Origin: Sinomonas cellulolyticus
GTDB lineage: Bacteria > Actinomycetota > Actinomycetes > Actinomycetales > Micrococcaceae
DNA length: 64,000 nt
NCBI RefSeq assembly: GCF_014656475.1
Contig: NZ_BNCM01000016.1
Span: forward strand, 1-64,000
Direction of reading: 5' to 3'
This document shows, piece by piece, positions 16,553-23,809 of the stretch. The notes beneath the pieces were generated by a model. It ran no database searches. It saw only the letters and a list, made by a program, of their open reading frames with translations, and had not been told where the DNA came from. The number at the start of each line of letters is the position of its first letter. Position 1 is the stretch's first letter. The translations under genes and the position numbers were made by a program.

Positions 16553-17212
16553 ATGAAGACAGCCCGCGTCGTCGCCGTGTGCCGAGTCCACCAGCTCCTG
16601 CCGGACGCCGGAACCGTCGGGGTGACCGGCATCGACAAGCGCCCCGTCGAAGGTCCGCTGCGCGTGCGCCGCCTGGGCGTCCACGGTGACGTGCAGGCGG
16701 ACCGCGCCAACCACGGCGGCGAGGACAAGGCGGTCTACGCCTACTCCGAGGACGACGCCGCGCTGTGGGCCAGCGAGCTCGGCCGGGACATCCCTGCCGG
16801 GTACTTCGGCGAGAACCTGCGGGTCGCCGGGATCACGGCGAGCAATGCGGTGATCGGGGAACGGTGGCGGTTCTCGACGGGCATGGTCCTCGAGGTCACG
16901 ATGCCGCGGATCCCCTGCGCCACGTTCGCGCGCCGGATGGGGGAGGAAGGCTGGGTGTCCTGGTTCACCCGGGCGGGCCTCTCCGGGGCCTACCTCCGCG
17001 TGGTGACGCCCGGCGATGTCGAGGCAGGGACCCACTTCAATGTGGAGCACGTCCCGGACCACGGGGTCCGGGTGGGAGACTGGCTTGCGGACCCGACGCC
17101 CCAGAAGGCGGACGCCCTCCTCGATGCCGAGGCGGAGGGGGCCGTGCGGCTCGCCCCCGCCCTGCGTGCCTATGTGGTCAACGCCGCGGCCCGCGCGGTC
17201 GACGAGGCCTAG
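16553..17212 (+). CDS. MOSC-domain protein (YiiM-like)
   Basis: A 219-residue protein with the MOSC beta-barrel. LGVHGDVQADRANHGGEDKA (residues 41-60) is the YiiM-family signature, and the conserved cysteine is C122 in MPRIPCATFARRMG. MOSC proteins handle sulfur or molybdenum-cofactor-linked chemistry; YiiM relatives are associated with reduction of N-hydroxylated bases. A C-terminal three-helix extension (about 165-219) is also typical of the subgroup. The ATG at 16553 follows a TACTCT box; an upstream extension into the response regulator gene was rejected. Confidence 0.85.
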   Translation: MKTARVVAVCRVHQLLPDAGTVGVTGIDKRPVEGPLRVRRLGVHGDVQADRANHGGEDKAVYAYSEDDAALWASELGRDIPAGYFGENLRVAGITASNAVIGERWRFSTGMVLEVTMPRIPCATFARRMGEEGWVSWFTRAGLSGAYLRVVTPGDVEAGTHFNVEHVPDHGVRVGDWLADPTPQKADALLDAEAEGAVRLAPALRAYVVNAAARAVDEA

Positions 17213-17533
17213 GCTCTGAAAGGGGATGTGCCGAACTTCACCGGCGCCCGAACGCCCGAGGCGACGGGCCGGCGTCGTGCGTCCTGTATGATGGATGCAT
17301 CCCCCACTTTCCGGATTTTCCCTTTTCCTGCCCAATTCTTGAGGCAGGACTGGTAGCGTGTTGGGGCCCGCGGGGCGGGCAATTGCATAGGGGACTCCGG
17401 CTGAAGCAAACGCTGTACGGGTGCGTGTGGTGCCGGACGCAGCGAAGGAAGCCCTGCCTGGGATTGCGATGAGCGCTGGGCTTATTGTCAGTGACCGCGA
17501 GCCCTGAAGGCTCTCCAATGCGAGGAATTCCCC
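17213..17533 (+). promoter_or_regulatory. Long leader/promoter region of the DEAD-box helicase gene
   Basis: About 320 bp without a convincing gene. TATGAT at 17287-17292 is the best -10 candidate, giving a leader of about 235 nt; no clear -35 was found. The leader holds a pyrimidine-rich run (17301-17332), a perfect 6-bp hairpin (CCTGCC 17327-17332 with GGCAGG 17343-17348), and a 5-bp hairpin GAGCC/GGCTC (17499-17513) just before the ribosome-binding site. Long leaders on cold-shock helicase mRNAs often control translation; that is inference here. Confidence 0.45.
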
Positions 17534-19633
17534 TTGTCTGAAATTTCTGAGATCACCCCCGAGACCGTCGAGGCGCCCCAGTTCGTCGAGCCCGAGGCTG
17601 CCGCAGCGCAGGCCGCCGAGGACCAGGAAACCCCTGAAACGCACGACGCCGCTCTGGAGGCTTCCGCTGCCGATCCCCAGGACGGGGCCGACGCCGCCCC
17701 GGCCGCCGAGGAGGAGGGCGTGAAGTTCGCCGACCTCGGCATCGACGGCCGCGTCCTCGCCGCCCTGGCCGACGTCGGCTACGAGAAGCCGTCCCCCATC
17801 CAGGCGGCGACGATCCCGCTCCTGCTCGAGGGCCGCGACGTCGTGGGCCTGGCCCAGACCGGCACGGGCAAGACGGCAGCCTTCGCCGTCCCTGCCCTCT
17901 CGCGCCTCGCCGAGCTGCACGACCTCAACGGGCCGTCCCGGGCCACGCAGGCGCTCGTGCTCGCACCGACGCGCGAGCTCGCGCTCCAGGTGGCGGAGGC
18001 CTTCACCTCCTACGCGAAGCACCTCGACGAGTTCACCGTGCTCCCCGTCTACGGCGGCTCGGCCTACGGCCCGCAGCTCGCCGGCCTGCGCCGCGGCGCC
18101 CAGGTCGTGGTGGGCACCCCCGGCCGCGTGATCGACCACATCGAGAAGGGGTCCCTCGACCTCTCCGAGCTCCAGTACCTCGTCCTCGACGAGGCCGACG
18201 AGATGCTCCGCATGGGGTTCGCCGAGGACGTCGAGCGCATCTTTCAGGAGACGCCGGACGGCCGTCAGGTGGCGCTCTTCTCGGCGACCATGCCGTCCCA
18301 GATCCGCCGCATGTCGAAGCAGTACCTCAACATGCCCGAAGAGGTCACGGTCAAGTCCCAGACCACGACGGGCAAGAACATCCGCCAGCGGTACGTCCAG
18401 GTCATGGGAGCCCACAAGCTCGACGCCCTGACCCGCATCCTCGAGGTCGAGGAGTTCGACGGCGTCATCGCGTTCGTGCGCACCAAGATGGCCACGGAGG
18501 ATCTCGCCGAGAAGCTCAAGGCCCGTGGCTTCCAGGCCGCGGCCATCAACGGCGACATCGCGCAGGCACAGCGCGAGCGCACCGTCGAGGCGCTGCGCGA
18601 GGGCAAGATCGACATCCTCGTCGCCACGGATGTGGCCGCGCGCGGCCTCGACGTGGAGCGCATCAGCCACGTCGTCAACTACGACATCCCGCACGACACC
18701 GAGAGCTACGTGCACCGGATCGGCCGTACCGGCCGTGCCGGCCGCAAGGGCGACGCGATCCTGTTCATGACCCCGCGCGAGAAGTACCTCCTGCGCGCGA
18801 TCGAGAAGGCGACCCGCCAGGCCGTCGAGCCGATGCACCTGCCCACCGCGGAGACCGTCAACTCGCTGCGCATGAGCAAGTTCGCCGATCGGATCACCGA
18901 GACCCTCGAGTCCGAGGACGTCGCGATGTTCCGCGACCTCATCTCGTCGTACGAGGACGAGCATCAGGTGCCCGCCGCGGAGATTGCCGCCGCGCTGGCC
19001 GTCATGGTCCAGGGCGACACTCCGTTCTTCGTCGAGGAGCTGCCCTCCGCGCCCGCGTTCCAGAAGCGCGAGCGGGGCAAGGACGGCTTCGGGTCCCGTG
19101 GACCGTCGCGGTCCCTCACCGAGGGCAACGCGACCTACCGGATCGCTGTGGGGCGCCGCCAGCGCGTCATGCCCGGATCGATCGTGGGTGCCCTCGCCAA
19201 CGAGGGCGGCTTCAGCTCGAGCCAGATCGGCGGGATCGACATCCGCGCCGACCACTCCCTCGTGGAGCTTCCTGCAGAGCTCAGTGCCGACCAGTGGAAG
19301 GCCCTGTCCAGGACGCGGATCGGCGGCGAGCTCATCAAGCTCGAGCTGGACTCGGGCCGGCGCCCGAACCGCGAGCGCGGCGATGACGACCGCTTCGGCG
19401 GCCGCTCCTCGGGCAGGGGCGACCGCGGGTTCCGGCGCGACGGGGACCGCGGCTTCGGCGGCCGGACCTCCGACCGGGGCAGCCGTGGCGACCGCGGCTT
19501 CCGCCGCGAGGGCGACGCCGGCGGATTCGGCAGCCGCGAGGACCGCGGCGGCCGCGGCTCGTTCGACCGCGCCGGATTCGGCGACCGCAAGCCGCGCCAC
19601 GGCAAGGACGGCGGCCGCGGCCGCAAGTGGTGA
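17534..19633 (+). CDS. deaD: DEAD-box RNA helicase (DeaD/CsdA type) with RG-rich tail
   Basis: A 699-residue ATP-dependent RNA helicase for ribosome assembly and RNA turnover at low temperature. Order: acidic Ala/Glu-rich N-tail (1-62), Q motif (FADLGIDGRVLAALADVGYE, then PSPIQ), Walker A AQTGTGKT (107-114), DEAD (219-222), SAT (250-252), helicase C with HRIGRTGRAGRKG, a DbpA-type RNA-binding domain (about 535-610) and an RG/RGG-rich tail (from about 615) with repeated DRGFRR. Start is TTG at 17534, preceded by GAGGAA; this gives the family SEISE-like acidic start. A strong terminator follows. The long leader suggests post-transcriptional control. Confidence 0.95.
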   Translation: MSEISEITPETVEAPQFVEPEAAAAQAAEDQETPETHDAALEASAADPQDGADAAPAAEEEGVKFADLGIDGRVLAALADVGYEKPSPIQAATIPLLLEGRDVVGLAQTGTGKTAAFAVPALSRLAELHDLNGPSRATQALVLAPTRELALQVAEAFTSYAKHLDEFTVLPVYGGSAYGPQLAGLRRGAQVVVGTPGRVIDHIEKGSLDLSELQYLVLDEADEMLRMGFAEDVERIFQETPDGRQVALFSATMPSQIRRMSKQYLNMPEEVTVKSQTTTGKNIRQRYVQVMGAHKLDALTRILEVEEFDGVIAFVRTKMATEDLAEKLKARGFQAAAINGDIAQAQRERTVEALREGKIDILVATDVAARGLDVERISHVVNYDIPHDTESYVHRIGRTGRAGRKGDAILFMTPREKYLLRAIEKATRQAVEPMHLPTAETVNSLRMSKFADRITETLESEDVAMFRDLISSYEDEHQVPAAEIAAALAVMVQGDTPFFVEELPSAPAFQKRERGKDGFGSRGPSRSLTEGNATYRIAVGRRQRVMPGSIVGALANEGGFSSSQIGGIDIRADHSLVELPAELSADQWKALSRTRIGGELIKLELDSGRRPNRERGDDDRFGGRSSGRGDRGFRRDGDRGFGGRTSDRGSRGDRGFRREGDAGGFGSREDRGGRGSFDRAGFGDRKPRHGKDGGRGRKW

Positions 19634-19657
19634 CCGAGCGCTAGCCTGAACCTTCCC

Positions 19658-19692
19658 GAAGCCCGCCCCCGTTCCGCACGGGGGCGGGCTTC
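19658..19692 (+). terminator. Terminator after the helicase gene
   Basis: Perfect 14-bp stem (GAAGCCCGCCCCCG, 19658-19671, with its complement at 19679-19692) and a 7-nt loop, 25 bp after the helicase stop. No U tract, as usual in Actinobacteria. Confidence 0.85.
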
Positions 19693-19824
19693 GCTGTTCC
19701 CTGGGGCGATGGCGAAGCGTGCGCGGGCCATTCTGGTACGGCCCACCGGTGCGGGGGTACTGTGCGGAAGTCAGCCGCTCCCGCCGAGCTCCGGCAGGGG
19801 TCCGCCCACATGAAAGGTCTCCCC

Positions 19825-20256
19825 ATGGGTTTTCTGGATGACATCAAGAAGAACGTCGAGAACGCGGTCGAGGGTGTGAAGGAGAACGTCCAGGACGCCC
19901 TGCACCACCGTCAGCACCAGGACGACACCACGGCTCAGGCGGCTTCCGCTCCGGCTCCCGCCGCTGAGCTCACCCCCGCCGAGACGGCCACGATGGACGC
20001 TCCCACTCCGGCTCCGGTTGCCGAGGGGCCCACCGAGGAGGTTCCCACCGCGCAGGCCGCCGCCGAGGCCCCGGGCGCAGCCCCCGCCGCTCAGACGGCC
20101 GAGGCACCCCGCGAGATCGTCGTCGAGTCCGGCGACACCCTCTCCGGGATCGCCGCCCAGTTCGGGGTGGACCGCGACGCCCTGATTGCCGCGAACGCGG
20201 AGACCCTGCCGAACCCCGATGCGATCTACCCGGGCCAGATCCTGCGCCTGCCGTAG
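19825..20256 (+). CDS. LysM-domain protein
   Basis: A 143-residue protein. The N-terminus is an amphipathic helix (MGFLDDIKKNVENAVEGVKE), the middle (about 30-90) is low-complexity Ala/Pro/Thr/Glu, and the C-terminus is one LysM domain (VVESGDTLSGIAAQFGVDRD, then LIAANAETLPNPDAIYPGQIL). LysM binds N-acetylglucosamine polymers such as peptidoglycan. There is no signal peptide, so it may be cytoplasmic or leave by another route. AAAGGT lies upstream of ATG 19825; ATG 19810 is an alternative that would include that site as protein. Confidence 0.85.
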   Translation: MGFLDDIKKNVENAVEGVKENVQDALHHRQHQDDTTAQAASAPAPAAELTPAETATMDAPTPAPVAEGPTEEVPTAQAAAEAPGAAPAAQTAEAPREIVVESGDTLSGIAAQFGVDRDALIAANAETLPNPDAIYPGQILRLP

Positions 20257-20296
20257 CGAACCACAGGCAGCCGCGGGACGGCCGCCAGCTCCGCGC

Positions 20297-20330
20297 GGCG
20301 CCCTCCCATGCGCCATCGGGGGAGGGCGCC
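20297..20330 (+). terminator. Terminator after the LysM gene
   Basis: GGCGCCCTCCC (20297-20307) pairs perfectly with GGGAGGGCGCC (20320-20330) across a 12-nt loop, 40 bp after the stop codon. Confidence 0.75.
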
Positions 20331-20369
20331 GTCGCTGCGCTGCGGCGCCCGGGGGACCGGCCGCGCGAT

Positions 20370-20399
20370 TTGGTGAGGTCCGGGGCCTTCCGGTAAAGT
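20370..20399 (+). promoter_or_regulatory. Promoter of the tRNA-Thr/tRNA-Met unit
   Basis: TTGGTG (20370-20375) and TAAAGT (20394-20399) with an 18-bp spacer, 11 bp upstream of the tRNA-Thr 5' end. Confidence 0.6.
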
Positions 20400-20410
20400 A
20401 TCTGTCTGTT

Positions 20411-20482
20411 GCCCCCCTAGCTCAGTGGTAGAGCGCCATCTTGGTAAGATGGAGGTCACGGGATCGATTCCCGTGGGGGGCT
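20411..20482 (+). tRNA. tRNA-Thr (GGT)
   Basis: A 72-nt cloverleaf with acceptor GCCCCCC/GGGGGGC, D arm GCTCAGTGGTAGAGC, anticodon stem CCATC/GATGG with loop TTGGTAA (anticodon GGT, reads ACC/ACT), and T arm CACGG-GATCGAT-TCCCGTG region. CCA is not encoded. Confidence 0.96.
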
Positions 20483-20486
20483 CTCT

Positions 20487-20560
20487 GGCGGTGTAGCTCA
20501 GCTGGTTAGAGCGCACGACTCATAATCGTGAGGTCCCGGGATCGAGTCCCGGCACCGCTA
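20487..20560 (+). tRNA. tRNA-Met (CAT)
   Basis: A 74-nt cloverleaf 4 nt after tRNA-Thr. Acceptor GGCGGTG pairs with CACCGCT (a G-U at the first pair), anticodon stem CACGA/TCGTG with loop CTCATAA gives CAT, and the T arm is intact. A paired first acceptor base and lack of GGG/CCC in the anticodon stem point to elongator Met. CAT can also be an Ile tRNA after lysidine modification, which sequence alone leaves open. Confidence 0.93.
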
Positions 20561-20565
20561 CGGCG

Positions 20566-20594
20566 AGGACCCCTGGGAAACCGGGGGTCCTTTT
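20566..20594 (+). terminator. Terminator after the tRNA pair
   Basis: An 11-bp stem closed by a GAAA tetraloop (20566-20591) followed by TTTT, a few bases after tRNA-Met. A textbook intrinsic terminator. Confidence 0.92.
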
Positions 20595-20680
20595 CGTGTG
20601 CGCTCTGCCGGGGTATCCGTTCCTCAGAGGCGTCTCAAGGACGGTCCGCTACACTCTCGCGGACCCGACGAGAGGAAACG

Positions 20681-21763
20681 ATGACGGTCACAGGGACAGC
20701 GGTCACAGGAACAGGACGGACTCAGGCGCCGGCCCGGCCCCGCGCGCAGGGGCTGGGCTACGTCCCGGCGCTCGATGGCATTCGTGCACTCGCCATCACC
20801 CTCGTGGTGGCCTACCACGCTGTGATGCCCCTCCACTTCGGCGGCGCGGGCGGCGTGGACGTGTTCTTCGCCCTCTCCGGGTTCCTCATCACGACCCTGC
20901 TGCTCCAGGAGCACGAGGCACGGGGGCGGATCTCGCTGCGTCGGTTCTACCTCCGCCGCGCGGTGCGCCTGTACCCCGCGCTGGTGATCATGCTCGCCGT
21001 CGTGTTCGTCCCCGTGGCGGTCCTCATGGGCCTCGGCAACGCGGCGTGGGGCTCGGTGATGGCCCTGTTCTACCTCATGCCGCTCGGTGCCGAGGCCGGC
21101 GAGGATCTCCTCTCCGCCTATGCGCACACCTGGACCCTCGGGATCGAGGAGTGGTTCTACTTCCTCTGGCCGATTGCGCTCGTCCTGCTCCTGCACGGCG
21201 CCCGCGTGATCGGGCGCCGCCGGAAGTGGGGCACCTTCGCCGTCGCCGGCACGGCGGCCGTCGCCCTCGCGGTATCCGCCCTTGCCGTGGAGGCCAGCTC
21301 GGGGCATATGTCCTTCATCCTGCGCGCCTTCGGCCTCATGGCCGGCTGCGCGCTGGCGCTCGCGCTGCACCGGTCGGAGACCGCCGCGCGCCCGTGGCAC
21401 GGCCTGGCGGGCCTGGCCCTGATCGCGTTCTCCGTGGTGCGTTCGTCCTTCTTCCCGCTCTCCACGCTCGACACCCTCGCGGCTGCCGCGGGGACGCTCC
21501 TGGTCATCTTCGCCATCCTGCGCGGGCCGGACGGCGCCCTCCGCCGGGTCCTCTCCTGGCGGCCCTTCACGTACGTCGGGCAGATCAGCTACGAGATCTA
21601 CCTCTGGCACTATCCCGTCCTGTGCGTGGCCGGCGTGATCGCGCACACCGACTTCGTCGGCGTGGGCTGGGCGGCGGTGCCGCTCGGCTTCGGCCTCGCG
21701 GCGGCGGCGCACGCGGCGGCCAAGCCGCTCATGCGGTGGCTGCGGGCCAAGCTGCCCGCGTGA
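20681..21763 (+). CDS. Acyltransferase 3 family membrane protein (OafA/YrhL-like)
   Basis: A 360-residue membrane acyltransferase with about 10 helices. The signature is YVPALDGIRALAITLVVAYH followed by FGGAGGVDVFFALSGFLIT; the His of VVAYH is the family catalytic candidate. Later motifs include LRRAVRLYPAL, HTWTLGIEEWFYFLWPIAL and ISYEIYLWHYPVL. Such proteins O-acylate cell-surface sugars or peptidoglycan using cytoplasmic acyl-CoA. No SGNH domain is attached. AGAGGAAA lies before the ATG, and TACACT (20650-20655) is a -10 candidate. The acceptor is unknown. Confidence 0.9.
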   Translation: MTVTGTAVTGTGRTQAPARPRAQGLGYVPALDGIRALAITLVVAYHAVMPLHFGGAGGVDVFFALSGFLITTLLLQEHEARGRISLRRFYLRRAVRLYPALVIMLAVVFVPVAVLMGLGNAAWGSVMALFYLMPLGAEAGEDLLSAYAHTWTLGIEEWFYFLWPIALVLLLHGARVIGRRRKWGTFAVAGTAAVALAVSALAVEASSGHMSFILRAFGLMAGCALALALHRSETAARPWHGLAGLALIAFSVVRSSFFPLSTLDTLAAAAGTLLVIFAILRGPDGALRRVLSWRPFTYVGQISYEIYLWHYPVLCVAGVIAHTDFVGVGWAAVPLGFGLAAAAHAAAKPLMRWLRAKLPA

Positions 21764-21782
21764 CCGGGCAGCCCGGCGCGGG
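21755..21782. terminator. Bidirectional terminator between convergent genes
   Basis: CCCGCG (21755-21760) pairs with CGCGGG (21777-21782) and the inner CCGGG/CCCGG pairs around CAG; the stop TGA of the acyltransferase is a bulge. It serves the acyltransferase and the opposing secreted-protein gene. Confidence 0.6.
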
Positions 21783-22307
21783 TCAGGAGCAGGTCGCGTT
21801 CATCGAGTCGAACGAGACGACAGGGTTGGCCGGATCGACGGCATTGAAGGCCACGTGTGCCACGGCGTGGCCGGTCTCGTAGTGTGTCACGCCGTCAGGG
21901 CCCACCGCGGAGAGCCGGAACGACGCCGTGAACGTCTGGTTCCAGTTCTGCTCATTCACGTTGAAGTTGCCCCAGACCGTCACCCGGCCCGAGAAGAGGA
22001 GGCCGCTCGAGGGCTGGAGGAAGCTTCCCGTCCCTTCGGTGGTGAAGGTGCCCCACACCTCGTCACCGGCAGGGAAGAAGGTCTCGTGCATGACGGAGTT
22101 GCCCGTGATGGTGGGAGCGATGGTGTCACCGGTGCAGAAGTCGGTGTCGCCGTACTCGGTCCAGGATCCGTGCTGGTGTTCGGTCATGGTGACCGTGTGG
22201 CCGGTGTCAGCCGAGGCGGGCACTGCGGCAGCGCCGAGGGCGCCGATCGCGAGCCCTCCGGCGGCGAGGACGGCCAGAAGGCGGCGGTGTGCTGTTGGAT
22301 TGGTCAT
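21783..22307 (-). CDS. Secreted protein of unknown function
   Basis: A 174-residue exported protein. A Sec signal peptide is clear: positive n-region (TNPTAHRR), hydrophobic core LLAVLAAGGLAIGALGAAAV and an AxA site (PASA before DTGHT). The mature part (about 140 residues) is rich in beta-prone Thr/Val/Phe and has only two cysteines (DFCTGD and the terminal MNATCS), which may form a disulfide. Strands such as VWGTFTTEGTGSFLQ and GRVTVWGNFNVNEQNWNQTF suggest a beta barrel or sandwich. I do not recognise the family. GGAGAA precedes the ATG at 22307; its promoter is at 22377-22405. Confidence 0.75.
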   Translation of the reverse strand: MTNPTAHRRLLAVLAAGGLAIGALGAAAVPASADTGHTVTMTEHQHGSWTEYGDTDFCTGDTIAPTITGNSVMHETFFPAGDEVWGTFTTEGTGSFLQPSSGLLFSGRVTVWGNFNVNEQNWNQTFTASFRLSAVGPDGVTHYETGHAVAHVAFNAVDPANPVVSFDSMNATCS

Positions 22308-22376
22308 TGCTGTTCTCCGTGGTGTACGGGAACGAGGGGTGCGCAGGTTCCGTGGTGGTGATTGAGACCACTGTCG

Positions 22377-22405
22377 AAGGTAGTGGAGCGCCCACATAAA
22401 ATCAA
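22377..22405 (-). promoter_or_regulatory. Sigma-A-type promoter of the secreted-protein gene
   Basis: On the minus strand, TTGATT (22400-22405) and TACCTT (22377-22382) with an exact 17-bp spacer, about 70 bp upstream of the start codon. Confidence 0.65.
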
Positions 22406-22415
22406 GACGTTGGAT

Positions 22416-23675
22416 TTATTCGCCTGGGAGCTCAAGGTCCAGCGCATGCTCGGCGACGTCGTCCAGGGCTCGACGCACCGCCCCGAGCGCCACGGCGTCA
22501 CCGCCGAGGGAGGAGACCTCGAGGCGTGGGGGAGTGTCGGTCAGGGCCGGGAGCGCGACCCGGATGCCGGGCAGGAGCGCCGACGCCGCCCCGGCGACCG
22601 CGCCGCCGAGCACCACGAGCTCAGGGTTGAACACCGTGGCGAGGACGGCCACGGCCCGAGCCACGTGTCCCGTGAGGCGCGCCAGCACGCGCAGGGCGGC
22701 CGGGTCGCCGTCGTGCGCTGCGGCGAAGACCGCCTCCGCGGTCACCTCCTCCGGTGCGAGTCCTGCGAGACCCGAGGCCGCCGCCTCTTCGGCCCCCCAG
22801 AGCCGTGCCAGCTGCCCGATTCCGTGCGGGCCCGGGGAGCCCTCCACGAGGCGCAGGAAGGAGAGCTCGCCGGCGCCTCCGTGCCGGCCGCGCAGCAGCC
22901 GCCCGGACTCCAGCAGCCCTGCTCCGAGGCGCTCCCCGGCGAGCACGACGGCGACGTCGTCCACGCCGCGCGCCGCACCGCGCCACTGCTCGGCGAGGGC
23001 GGCGAGATTGGCGTCGTTCTCGAGGAACACGGGCCATCCATGGCGCTGGGCCAGGCCGGCGGCGAGGTCCACGTCAAACTGCTGCCAGAAGTCCCGCGGC
23101 ATCGCGATCTGCCCGTCGCGGTCCACGGGCGCGGCCACGCCTGCGCCGATCGCCAGAACCCTCTCCGGGGAGGTGCCGGCAGCGGCAAGGGCGTCGAGCG
23201 CCGTCGCGCTCACGATCCGCACGCGCTCGCTCGCGGATGCCGCGGCCGGGAAGGCGCCGGTGGCGGTGGCCAGCGGGGTGCCGAGCAGGTCGGCGACGAG
23301 CGCCGTCGTCTTGGCGGCCCCCATGTCGACGCCGACGACGACGCCGGCCTCCGCCCGGAAGGCGAACGCCCGTGGCGGTCGGCCCCTGGACTGGGCGCCG
23401 GCTGGAGCCTCCGCCTCCACCGCCCACCCGCGGCGCACGAGGTCCTCGCAGACGGCGATCACGGTGGCGCGGGTGAGTCCCGTCGAGTCGACCAGGGCCC
23501 CGGCGGTGAGCGCACCCCGCCGGAGGGCGGAGTCCGGCGCGGCCTCGCCGCCCGGCAGCGGCCGGCCATGGGCCGCCAGCGCTGCGGCATGGCCCGCTTC
23601 CTGGAGGCGGCGCAGGACGGTGTCGGCGTTCGCGAGCCGGACGACGTGCGGCCCGGCGGCGGGTCCTGAACGCAT
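22416..23675 (-). CDS. ROK family transcriptional regulator
   Basis: A 419-residue sugar-responsive repressor. An N-terminal winged helix (about 10-95) includes RRGALTAGALVDSTGLTRAT, then VIAVCEDLVRRGW. The ROK kinase-like domain follows: VGVDMGAAKTTALVADLLG (phosphate loop), GAGVAAPVDRDG, and the sugar site ENDANLAALAEQ. The usual ROK zinc motif (CxCGxxGCxE) is absent; its place reads RGRHGGAGELSFL without cysteines. It is divergent from the alpha-glucosidase gene, and a perfect palindrome lies between them, so it probably controls that gene and itself. GGGGAGG precedes the ATG. Confidence 0.88.
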   Translation of the reverse strand: MRSGPAAGPHVVRLANADTVLRRLQEAGHAAALAAHGRPLPGGEAAPDSALRRGALTAGALVDSTGLTRATVIAVCEDLVRRGWAVEAEAPAGAQSRGRPPRAFAFRAEAGVVVGVDMGAAKTTALVADLLGTPLATATGAFPAAASASERVRIVSATALDALAAAGTSPERVLAIGAGVAAPVDRDGQIAMPRDFWQQFDVDLAAGLAQRHGWPVFLENDANLAALAEQWRGAARGVDDVAVVLAGERLGAGLLESGRLLRGRHGGAGELSFLRLVEGSPGPHGIGQLARLWGAEEAAASGLAGLAPEEVTAEAVFAAAHDGDPAALRVLARLTGHVARAVAVLATVFNPELVVLGGAVAGAASALLPGIRVALPALTDTPPRLEVSSLGGDAVALGAVRRALDDVAEHALDLELPGE

Positions 23676-23723
23676 CCCCTTGACCTCCCCGTCTCGTGGG
23701 ACGAATAATGGTGGGCGGCTTTG

Positions 23724-23738
23724 ATTTAGAGTCTAAAT
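23724..23738. promoter_or_regulatory. Palindromic operator, probably for the ROK regulator
   Basis: ATTTAGA-G-TCTAAAT, a perfect 7-bp inverted repeat around one base, AT-rich in a GC-rich genome. It abuts a consensus TATAAT (23738-23743) reading toward the glucosidase. ROK repressors bind AT-rich palindromes of this kind. Confidence 0.75.
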
Positions 23739-23743
23739 ATAAT
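23738..23743 (+). promoter_or_regulatory. -10 box of the alpha-glucosidase promoter
   Basis: Perfect TATAAT, sharing its first base with the operator. No good -35 is seen at 17 bp. The leader to the GTG start is about 60 nt. Confidence 0.6.
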
Positions 23744-23809
23744 CTTGGCCCGGTCCCCCCGCCACACCGCATGCATCATGTCCAGCGACGCCCACGAACA
23801 GGAGCCCCG

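Noticed and set aside
16499..19600. 1033-residue minus-strand open frame across the MOSC gene and helicase
   Set aside because: Antisense to two firmly identified genes; low-complexity translation.
20411..20560. Integration site of a mobile element at the tRNA pair
   Set aside because: No integrase and no duplicated tRNA end is visible in the window.
23779..23809. Upstream ATG at 23779 as glucosidase start
   Set aside because: It is out of frame with the GH13 protein; GTG 23810 with AGGAG is in frame and gives the normal N-terminus.
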